A stretch of 33,366 bases of DNA from Chloroflexota bacterium (GTDB taxonomy: Bacteria > Chloroflexota > Anaerolineae > Anaerolineales > VGOW01), in NCBI GenBank assembly GCA_016197225.1, contig JACPWC010000086.1, positions 1 to 33,366 on the forward strand, read 5' to 3'. The notes beneath the pieces are model-generated. The model was not told the DNA's origin and searched no databases. It saw nothing but the letters and a program-made list of their open reading frames with translations. Within the stretch, counting starts at the first letter, position 1, and each line of letters begins with the position of its first letter. The position numbers and the translations under genes were made by a program. Below, one piece after another: positions 1-7,121 of the stretch.

Positions 1-3000
1 AGCCTCAGCCTGAGCGCCCAACTGGATTTGAAAGCTCTGTTGAGAGCCATTGTTGACCGGGCCAGACACTTGCTGGATGCCGAAACCGGGGCCTTGTATT
101 TTTTGGACGCTGAAAGCCGGACGCTGGAGCTGGTTGTCGAGAGTGATCCTCAGCCCAGGTTTACCGGCATTCGGTTGAAGCTGGGCGAGGGCCTCTCGGG
201 CCAGGTGGCTCAAACCGGCGAGCCTTTGGTTATTGAAGACTACTCGATTTGGCCGGGCCGGACGAATGCTTTTGGCGACCCGTCTTTTCGATCCTTGCTG
301 GGCGTGCCCGTCAAGTGGCAGGGGCAGGTGATAGGCGTCATTACCGTTTCGGACAATCGAGCCTCTCGCTTTGGCCCAAGCGATCTGGAACTGGTGGGCC
401 TGTTTGCCGATCAAGCGGCAGTTGCTATTTCAAATGCCCGGCTGTTTGAAGAGTCGCAACGGCAGACGCAGGAACTGTCCGGCTTGTACAAGACGGCGCT
501 GGCGACCAGCAGTGTGCTGGAGACGGACGTGTTGTTGAGCCGGCTACACGAACAGGTTCAGCAGTTGATCAACCCGGACACGTTTGTAATTGTCTTATAT
601 GACCCGGAGGCCGAAGAACTTGAAATTGCTCTGGCCGTCGAAAACGGGGAGCGCCTGAACAAAATTAAGGTTCCCATTTCAGAGGGCGGCCCGACCGGCT
701 GGATCATTTCCAACTGCCGGCCTTTGTTAATCCACGATATGCAGACGGATGCCTTGCCGGTTCCGGCCTGGCGGGTCACTCAACCGGCGCGGTCATGGCT
801 GGGGGTTCCGCTCATTGCCCGCGATCAAACGATTGGTTCTGTGTCAGTCCAATCTTTCCAGCCTAAGGCCTTCACCGAATCGCATCGCCGCCTGCTGGAG
901 TCGCTGGCCGGGCAAATTGCCATCAGCCTTGAGAACGCGCGCCTGTTTGAAGCCACGCGGCGGCAACTGCAGGAGTTGGCGATTCTGAAAACGATTGCCA
1001 CTGCCGGAACCGAGGCGACGAGTCTCGATTCGTTGATTACTCGCGTGACCGGGCTTTTGGGCGAGACGTTTTATATTGACCACTTTGGCATTTTGTTGCT
1101 GGATGAGACGGGCCGGAATTTGCAGACGCACGATTCTTATCGCGGCCAGCAGGGCAATGTGCCGCTGAATGTTGGCATCACCGGGCGGGTGGCCGCCACC
1201 GGGCAACCGTGGCTGGTGGCCGACGTGTCACAGGAGCCGGCCTATTTTAATGCCGACGGTAACACGCGCTCTGAAGTGTGTGTGCCGTTGAAGGTTGGCG
1301 ATCAGGTGATCGGCGTCATCAATGCCGAAAGCGCCCGCCTGGATGCCTTTAGTGAACTTGATCTGCGCTTGTTGGTCACCATTTCCGAGCAGTTGGCGAC
1401 GGCCATTGAAAAGGTCAGGCTGTTTGAAGCTGAGCGCGTCGCCCGCGAGCAATCCGAGGCCTTGTCGGAGGTGGCCCGCACTCTCAACTCCAGCCTCGAC
1501 CGCGAGCAGGTTCTGCAGACGATCCTTGAGCAACTGTCGCGGGTGGTGGAATACGACAGCGCCTCGATTTTGTTGCTGGTTGAGGATGCTTTGGAAATTG
1601 CGGCGCATCGCGGGTTTCGCTCCGAAAGCCAGCTCTTTGTGCCGTTCAAAATGACGGCGGCCAAACATGTCGCCGAGGCCATTGAGAAGAAGAGCACGGT
1701 CATCATTCCCGACACCTTGCAGGACGGGCGCTGGCAACATTTCGCCGGCGCTGAATACATTCGTTGCTGGCTGGGCGTGCCGTTGCTGGTGAAAGATCGG
1801 GTGATCGGCCTGCTCAACCTGGACAAAGAAGAAACAGATTATTACACCGAGCGTCACGCCCAGTTGGCCGTTGATTTTGCCACCCAGGCGGCGGTGATCA
1901 TTGAGAATGCCCGGCTTTACGCCGAAGCCCGCGACCGCGCCGCCGAACTCGGCCAGTTGTATACGGCGGCCCAGGAGATCGGCAACAGTTTGGATCTAAA
2001 GACGGTCTTTGAGCAATTGGCCAAACACTTCACGGAGGTTCTGAGCGCGACCAGCGCTTATGTGTTAAGCGTTGACCTGGAAGCCGGCACTTTGACCGTG
2101 TTGGCCGAATATTGGGGCGCTGAAGCTTCAGAGAGTGAGCGCAAATCGGACCTCGGACAGAAATATCCTTTGCAAGATCACCGTTCCTTTGCCGGTGTCG
2201 CCGTTAATCCCCAGATCACTGCCAGACTGGCGAGCGACCCGACTCTGGCCGAGAGTGAAAGAAACCAGCTTGCGGAGTATGGCATCCAGTCATTCCTGAT
2301 CATCCCGCTCATTGTGCGCGGCCAGGTGATAGGGCTGGCTGAAGTTTGGGAGAGCCGCCGGCCACGCGCCTTCACGCCAGTCGAGCTGCGACTGGCCGAG
2401 ACGTTGAGCCAGCATGCCGCCAGTGTTATGGAAAACGCCCGCCTGCTCGAAGAAACCAGCCGCCGCGCCCACGACATGGCCCTGCTCAACGACATCACCC
2501 GCGCCACCGTCGCCACTTCCGACCTGCGTGAGTCACTGCAAGTGCTGGCTGACCGCTTAGGCGAAATATTCAACGCCGACGGTTGCTACATCACCTTGTG
2601 GGATGAAGAGCGACAAATGCCGATTCCCAGCGCCGCTTATGGCCCCCTGCGCCAGCAATACCCGGCAGTGAAGGTTGAACCGGGTGAACAGACGATGACG
2701 GCCTCTGTTTTACGCACCGGCCATGCCCTGGTCGCCGAAGATGTGTTTAACTCTCCTTACATCAGCCTGCGCATTGCCGCCATGTTCCCCGCCAAATCCA
2801 TGCTAGGCCTGCCATTGATGGCCGGCGACAATAGATTGGGAGCGGCGCTTATCTCCTTCCACCAGCCTCATCACTTCACCCCGGACGAAGTTGCTTTAGG
2901 AGAACAGGCCGCCGGCCAAATTGCTTTGGCCATCGCCAAATCCCGGCTTTTTGAAGCCACCCGCCGAAGCGCCGCCGAACTTAAGGTTGCCAGCGACATC

Positions 3001-5739
3001 CTGCGTAGCCTCAACGCCAGCCCGCAAGTGGTCAGCGTTTTCCCGGCCATCGCTTCCGAACTCAAAGCCCTGACTCAATGCGAGCGGGTCAGCCTGGCCC
3101 TCATCACCGAAGATCGCCAGAAAGTGATTATGGCCGCTCTGGACCAGCCTCGCACCGAGTTGAGTCAGGGCATCCGGTTTCCGCTCACCGCCACCTCGAC
3201 CGCGCCGGACATCCTCAAAGGCCACTTGCACCTCACCCCCGACCTGGCCGCCGAGGCGGCCTACCCGGCGGAAAAGGCCCTTTATGAAGCCGGGTTCCGT
3301 TCGCGGATCAACCTGCCTCTGCGGGTTGGCGATCAAGTGATCGGCGCCCTCAACTTCGTCTGGCCGACATTGGCCGGTTACGTTTCAGTCAACCTGTCAC
3401 TGTTGGAGCAAATTGCCGACGCGATTGCCCTGGCCATTGAGAAGAACCGATTGTTCGACGAGACCCGCCGCCGCGACGTAATCCTGGGCGCGCTTGCTTA
3501 CGCCAGTGAGCAGTTGTTGAAACCCGGCGACTTGCGCGACGAACTGCCCGCCCTGCTGGCCCGGCTGGGCCACGCCGCCGAAGTAAGCCGCGTCTACATC
3601 TTCAAAAACCACCCTGCGCCCGACGGCTCGCTACTTGCCAGTTTGCAATACGAGTGGACTGCGCCCGGGATCGCGCCACAAATTGATAACCCGCGTTTGC
3701 AAAACAGTGACTATCTGGCTCGAGGGGCCACGCGCTGGCTGCAGACGTTGATGGCCGGGCAACCCATCTTTGGTTTGACGCGCGATCTCCCGCCGGTGGA
3801 ACGGGCAACCCTGGAACCGCAGGGCATTCTTTCCATCCTCATTGTTCCCATCTTTATCGGCGAGGCCTGGTGGGGCTACCTGGGCTTCGACGAATGCACG
3901 CAGGAGCGCATTTGGCTGGGGGCCGAAGTGGAAGCCTTGAAGAGCGCGGCCGGCGCCCTGGGCGCGGCTTTTGCCCGGCAGAGGAGTGAGGCTGCTGAAC
4001 GGCGGCAACGCGAATTGACTGAAGCCCTGCGCGACACCGCCGCGGCCATGAGTAGCACCCTCAACTTCGATGAGGTGCTGGAGCGAGTGTTGGCCAACGT
4101 GGGCCGGGTAGCGCCGCACGACGCCGCCGACATCATGCTGGTCAATGCCGCCGGCACGGTGCGCGTGGCCCGTTGCCACGGCTACGCCGAGCGCGGCTTG
4201 GAAGAATGGATACTCTCGCTCGAATTCAACCTGGCCGATATGCACAACCTGAAGCACATGGCCGGGACTGGCAAACCGTACACCATTCCAGACGTTCGAA
4301 ATGATCCTGATTGGATTGACATACCGCAAAGCCGCTGGGTACGCTCCTATGCCGGCGCGCCCATCCTATTAAAAGGCAAAGTCATCGGTTTCATCAATCT
4401 CATAAGCGGCACGCCCGACTTTTTTACCCCGGCTCGGGCCGATGGCCTGAAAGCGTTTGTCGATCAGGTGGCCGTCGCCATTGATAATGCCCAGCTTTAC
4501 AATGAGGTATCGGCGCTCTACAACGCCTCGTCACAACTCATCAGCCCCGGCGGCGATTTGTCTGGCCTGGCCGAGCAGATTGCCCTCTCGGTGACGCGCG
4601 AGTTTAGTTTTGCCCATTGCGGGGTTTTGTTGATTGACGAAACCGGCCTTGAACTCAGGCGCGTGGCCCGGGCCGGCATGTTGCAGGAAATGGCCCCCTC
4701 CGTCCTGCCCTTGAGCGCCTCCACAACCCCCGCCGTGGCGGCCCGCACCGGCGAGATCGTCTACCTGCCGGATGTTACCGCCGACCCGGTTTCATTCGCC
4801 GCCAATAGCGAAACCCGCTCCGAACTGGCCATCCCTTTGAAGGTCGCCGGCAAGATCATCGGCGTGCTTGACCTGCAGAGCCGGGAGCCTGGAATTTTCG
4901 ACGATCGCACACGCCGCATTATTACCGCATTTGCCGAACATGCCGCCCTGGCGCTGGAGAACGCCCGCCTGGTGGCCAACCTGGACATGTCGCGCCAGAT
5001 GGCCGAGGACGCCAACCGCTTGAAGAGCGAGTTCCTGGCCAACACCTCGCACGAACTCCGCACGCCGCTCACCGGCATCATTGGCTCGCTGAGCATGGTG
5101 CTCGACGGACTATGCGACTCGCCGGAAGAAGAGCGTGAGTTTGCGCGCATCGCCTACACCGCCTCGGAACGTTTGTTGACGATCATTAACGACGTGCTTG
5201 ACATCGCCAAGATCGAAGCCGGGCGGATGGACGTGCGTTTGCAGGCTGTTGATCTGGACGCCCTATTCAAAGATGTTCGGTCTCTCTCTCGTGTTCAGGC
5301 TGAGGAAAAGAAGCTCACCCTGGAATTTGCATTGCCGGGGACAATGGAGTACATTTTATGGGCCGACCCGGATAAACTGCGCCAGGTCCTGCTCAATCTT
5401 ATCGGCAACGCCATCAAGTTTACCGATCATGGCGGGGTCCGGGTGGCCGCCTCGGTGGTGGATGGTGACGATGGGCACAAGCGAATACGGCTGGATGTGC
5501 AAGACACAGGCATTGGCATCCCGCTTGAAAAGCAGAGCAAGCTGTTCCAGCCCTTCGTTCAAGTGGATGGGAGTATGACGCGCCGATTCGGCGGCACCGG
5601 GCTGGGCTTGAGCATCTCACGCCGCCTCACTGAACTCATGGGCGGCGCGCTCGACTTGTCTAGTCCGGGTGAGGGTTTGGGGAGCACCTTCATGGTGACT
5701 CTGCCGGCGGTGTCACGGGCCGAGCTGGAAACTCAATGA
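1..5739 (+). CDS. Ten-GAF-domain sensor histidine kinase, 5'-truncated by the window edge
   Basis: The reading frame is open from base 1, and the residues before the first possible start (TTG at 28) already look like GAF-domain sequence, so the real start lies upstream. Counted from codon 28, ten GAF-type units follow one another. Nine end in a helix of the type ALENARLFE, near residues 136, 303, 462, 627, 803, 972, 1141, 1488 and 1646; the unit ending near 1318 has a degenerate version. A HisKA domain follows with phospho-acceptor H1675 (motif SHELRTP), then an HATPase_c domain with N-box NLIGNAIKF near 1790, DTGIGIP, and GGTGLGLS. No membrane segment or receiver domain is visible, so it is probably a cytoplasmic kinase signalling to a separate response regulator. 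GAF units bind small ligands or chromophores; I cannot tell which ones here. Confidence 0.93.
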   Translation, partial: SLSLSAQLDLKALLRAIVDRARHLLDAETGALYFLDAESRTLELVVESDPQPRFTGIRLKLGEGLSGQVAQTGEPLVIEDYSIWPGRTNAFGDPSFRSLLGVPVKWQGQVIGVITVSDNRASRFGPSDLELVGLFADQAAVAISNARLFEESQRQTQELSGLYKTALATSSVLETDVLLSRLHEQVQQLINPDTFVIVLYDPEAEELEIALAVENGERLNKIKVPISEGGPTGWIISNCRPLLIHDMQTDALPVPAWRVTQPARSWLGVPLIARDQTIGSVSVQSFQPKAFTESHRRLLESLAGQIAISLENARLFEATRRQLQELAILKTIATAGTEATSLDSLITRVTGLLGETFYIDHFGILLLDETGRNLQTHDSYRGQQGNVPLNVGITGRVAATGQPWLVADVSQEPAYFNADGNTRSEVCVPLKVGDQVIGVINAESARLDAFSELDLRLLVTISEQLATAIEKVRLFEAERVAREQSEALSEVARTLNSSLDREQVLQTILEQLSRVVEYDSASILLLVEDALEIAAHRGFRSESQLFVPFKMTAAKHVAEAIEKKSTVIIPDTLQDGRWQHFAGAEYIRCWLGVPLLVKDRVIGLLNLDKEETDYYTERHAQLAVDFATQAAVIIENARLYAEARDRAAELGQLYTAAQEIGNSLDLKTVFEQLAKHFTEVLSATSAYVLSVDLEAGTLTVLAEYWGAEASESERKSDLGQKYPLQDHRSFAGVAVNPQITARLASDPTLAESERNQLAEYGIQSFLIIPLIVRGQVIGLAEVWESRRPRAFTPVELRLAETLSQHAASVMENARLLEETSRRAHDMALLNDITRATVATSDLRESLQVLADRLGEIFNADGCYITLWDEERQMPIPSAAYGPLRQQYPAVKVEPGEQTMTASVLRTGHALVAEDVFNSPYISLRIAAMFPAKSMLGLPLMAGDNRLGAALISFHQPHHFTPDEVALGEQAAGQIALAIAKSRLFEATRRSAAELKVASDILRSLNASPQVVSVFPAIASELKALTQCERVSLALITEDRQKVIMAALDQPRTELSQGIRFPLTATSTAPDILKGHLHLTPDLAAEAAYPAEKALYEAGFRSRINLPLRVGDQVIGALNFVWPTLAGYVSVNLSLLEQIADAIALAIEKNRLFDETRRRDVILGALAYASEQLLKPGDLRDELPALLARLGHAAEVSRVYIFKNHPAPDGSLLASLQYEWTAPGIAPQIDNPRLQNSDYLARGATRWLQTLMAGQPIFGLTRDLPPVERATLEPQGILSILIVPIFIGEAWWGYLGFDECTQERIWLGAEVEALKSAAGALGAAFARQRSEAAERRQRELTEALRDTAAAMSSTLNFDEVLERVLANVGRVAPHDAADIMLVNAAGTVRVARCHGYAERGLEEWILSLEFNLADMHNLKHMAGTGKPYTIPDVRNDPDWIDIPQSRWVRSYAGAPILLKGKVIGFINLISGTPDFFTPARADGLKAFVDQVAVAIDNAQLYNEVSALYNASSQLISPGGDLSGLAEQIALSVTREFSFAHCGVLLIDETGLELRRVARAGMLQEMAPSVLPLSASTTPAVAARTGEIVYLPDVTADPVSFAANSETRSELAIPLKVAGKIIGVLDLQSREPGIFDDRTRRIITAFAEHAALALENARLVANLDMSRQMAEDANRLKSEFLANTSHELRTPLTGIIGSLSMVLDGLCDSPEEEREFARIAYTASERLLTIINDVLDIAKIEAGRMDVRLQAVDLDALFKDVRSLSRVQAEEKKLTLEFALPGTMEYILWADPDKLRQVLLNLIGNAIKFTDHGGVRVAASVVDGDDGHKRIRLDVQDTGIGIPLEKQSKLFQPFVQVDGSMTRRFGGTGLGLSISRRLTELMGGALDLSSPGEGLGSTFMVTLPAVSRAELETQ

Positions 5740-5758
5740 GAGCAATCATCAACAGGTG

Positions 5759-5793
5759 ATGACAATTGTCATGGAAGAAAAGAAGATTATTGT
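5759..5793 (+). promoter_or_regulatory. Candidate promoter with 14-bp palindrome upstream of the comX-like gene
   Basis: ATGACAATTGTCAT at 5759-5772 is a perfect 14-bp palindrome. Its right half contains TTGTCA (5766-5771), which could serve as a -35 box, followed 16 bases later by TATTGT (5788-5793) as a -10. A regulator bound to the palindrome would cover the -35 box. It is not the TTGCGG-N4-CCGCAA type of box that Bacillus ComA binds. The promoter elements are weak matches; the palindrome itself is certain. Confidence 0.35.
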
Positions 5794-5812
5794 GGTATTT
5801 TATTACAGATAA

Positions 5813-5831
5813 GGCGGATTATTTTTCCGCC
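5813..5831 (+). other. Small hairpin in the comX-like leader
   Basis: GGCGGA (5813-5818) and TCCGCC (5826-5831) form a 6-bp stem around a T-rich 7-base loop. There is no T-run after it, so it is not a convincing terminator for the upstream kinase. The rest of 5740-5900 shows nothing else beyond the candidate promoter and the ribosome binding site. Confidence 0.4.
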
Positions 5832-5887
5832 GAGCACTTATGGGCTAGCCGTTGAGGGGAATTCGGGCTAATCAAAGCCACAGGAAA

Positions 5888-5894
5888 GGAGGTG
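5888..5894 (+). promoter_or_regulatory. Near-perfect Shine-Dalgarno sequence of the comX-like gene
   Basis: AAAGGAGGTGA (core GGAGGTG, 5888-5894) is fully complementary to the usual 3' end of 16S rRNA and sits 8 bases after GGAGG before the ATG at 5901. Most genes in this window have a weak site or none. The strength of this one is the main evidence that the tiny downstream frame is translated, and at a high level. Confidence 0.85.
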
Positions 5895-5900
5895 AAAACC

Positions 5901-6068
5901 ATGGAGGAGAATATGAAGTTAGAGGAGTTCCACGCTCTGCTGAACTCGGAGTCGGGGGACAACCAACTGATCGCAGCCCTCCGCGCGCTCACGAATCAGG
6001 GGAAGCCGGAAGACGTGAGAGGAATTGACCGGACGGCGTTGGCCACTTGGCGTTGGGCAGGAGGGTAG
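5901..6068 (+). CDS. ComX-like pheromone precursor peptide (55 aa)
   Basis: A 55-codon gene, ATG at 5901 to TAG at 6066. The peptide has a charged, partly amphipathic leader (MEENMKLEEFHALLNSES at its start), no signal peptide and no Cys. It ends in TALATWRWAGG, with Trp at positions 50 and 52. Bacillus ComX precursors are about 55 aa, lack a signal peptide, and carry the Trp that ComQ prenylates three or four residues from the C-terminus; W52 is fourth from the end. The next two genes encode an isoprenyl transferase and a ComP-like kinase, and this context is the strongest argument. The inferred role is a secreted signal, cleaved from the leader and prenylated on W52 or W50. Sequence identity to known ComX is low, as expected for this fast-evolving family. 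The alternative is an unrelated RiPP-like or regulatory small peptide. Confidence 0.7.
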   Translation: MEENMKLEEFHALLNSESGDNQLIAALRALTNQGKPEDVRGIDRTALATWRWAGG

Positions 6069-6075
6069 ATATAAT
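6047..6075 (+). promoter_or_regulatory. Candidate internal promoter for the comQ-comP-like pair
   Basis: TTGGCG (6047-6052), a 17-base spacer and a perfect TATAAT (6070-6075) lie across the last codons and stop of the comX-like gene. Transcription would start near 6082, giving a leader of about 80 bases that contains the strong hairpin at 6105-6143. This would allow the transferase and kinase to be expressed separately from the precursor. Confidence 0.45.
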
Positions 6076-6104
6076 CGCCTGTTTTTGCACTAAGCCTGAA
6101 CATT

Positions 6105-6143
6105 AGTTGGCGACATACGCTTGCAAGTCGTATGTTGCCAACT
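6105..6143 (+). other. 15-bp RNA hairpin between the comX-like and comQ-like genes
   Basis: Arm 6105-6119 pairs with arm 6129-6143 over 15 positions: 14 Watson-Crick pairs plus one G-U, with a 9-base loop CTTGCAAGT. No T-run follows, so a classical intrinsic terminator is unlikely. The hairpin lies between the precursor stop and the transferase start (20 bases upstream of ATG 6164). It could stabilise or end a short precursor transcript, or control translation of the downstream gene. Confidence 0.8.
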
Positions 6144-6163
6144 GCCATCTATAGCCAAATCAA

Positions 6164-7117
6164 ATGCACACTCAAAGCATTCGTTCATACATGTCAGCTT
6201 TGCCTCGAATTGTAGAGTGGCCGGAATTGGCTGTTTTGTTTAATGAGGCTACCGAGACTCCTCGCGTTGATTGGAATTTGCCAATCATGGCCTGTCAGGC
6301 CGTTGGCGGAGATCCATTGGTTGCGCTCCCCGGTTGCGCCGCCATTGCCTTCATGCAATTAAGCATCATACTGGTAGATGATATTCTTGACGCCGATCCT
6401 CGGGGGCATCATCATCAGATCGGAGTTGGCCCGGCGGCTAACATGGCGCTTGCCTATCAAGCCCTTCCATTTCAAATAGTGGAACAGGATGTAAAAGACC
6501 CTGAGCGCCGCTCTGCGGTTGCGGCTAACCTGGCTTCGATGGCCCTGGCAACGGCTTTTGGGCAACAATTAGACGTGCAAAATCAGGGAGGCGAGGAAAA
6601 TTACTGGCGGTTAGTGCGGGCGAAGAGCACTCCTTTTTATGCCTCGGCGTTGTACATCGGCGCTGTGCTAGGCGGGGCAGACTCCAAAACAGCATATACC
6701 CTTCGTGATTTTGGCGCGATCATGGGCGAAATTGTCCAGATTCAAGATGATCTGTTTGATGCTTTTCAAACCCCGGCCAACCCCGACTGGAAACAGGGCC
6801 GCAACAACTTGCCTATCTTGTATGCCCTCACTGCTGATCATCCCGCCCGTGACCGCTTTTTAGAATTGCGATTAAGAGCGGACGATCCTGACGTTTTGCA
6901 TGAAGCGCAGAAAATTCTTATCGCCTGTGGCGCTGTTAGTTACTGCATTTATCACCTCGTCAAACGCCGCCGGCAAGCCAAGCATTTGCTTGATAATCTA
7001 TCCCTTCCCGACCCCAAACCTTTAACAGACCTCCTGACCCTCGAAATGGAGTCGCTGATCCAATTGTTGAAAATCAGTGGTGTAGACATCCCTCCCGACT
7101 TAATGTCAGAAGCCTGA
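6164..7117 (+). CDS. ComQ-like isoprenyl transferase (polyprenyl synthetase fold)
   Basis: A 317-aa all-helical trans-isoprenyl diphosphate synthase family protein. The first Asp-rich motif is DDILDAD (D72, D73, D76), the second QDDLFD (D195, D196, D199). Between them are GQQLDV (about 133-138) and RAKSTPF (K154), and the GKxxLP-type segment is KQGRNNLPILYAL (from K210). The Lys/Arg-rich GGKRxRP motif of standard chain-elongating synthases is missing near residue 45, as in ComQ proteins. Both metal-binding motifs are intact, so it should be active, transferring a prenyl group to a Trp of the upstream peptide (inferred). It starts without a clear Shine-Dalgarno and ends 4 bases before the kinase gene. 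An ATG at 6191 is a possible alternative start. The gene is visibly AT-richer than the window average. An ordinary polyprenyl diphosphate synthase is the alternative, but its placement argues against that. Confidence 0.82.
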   Translation: MHTQSIRSYMSALPRIVEWPELAVLFNEATETPRVDWNLPIMACQAVGGDPLVALPGCAAIAFMQLSIILVDDILDADPRGHHHQIGVGPAANMALAYQALPFQIVEQDVKDPERRSAVAANLASMALATAFGQQLDVQNQGGEENYWRLVRAKSTPFYASALYIGAVLGGADSKTAYTLRDFGAIMGEIVQIQDDLFDAFQTPANPDWKQGRNNLPILYALTADHPARDRFLELRLRADDPDVLHEAQKILIACGAVSYCIYHLVKRRRQAKHLLDNLSLPDPKPLTDLLTLEMESLIQLLKISGVDIPPDLMSEA

Positions 7118-7121
7118 GGCA

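Noticed and set aside
5901-6068. Nif11-type or other RiPP leader peptide instead of a pheromone precursor
   Set aside because: No lanthionine synthetase, radical SAM, YcaO or dedicated transporter gene is nearby, the peptide has no Cys, and the adjacent enzyme is an isoprenyl transferase.
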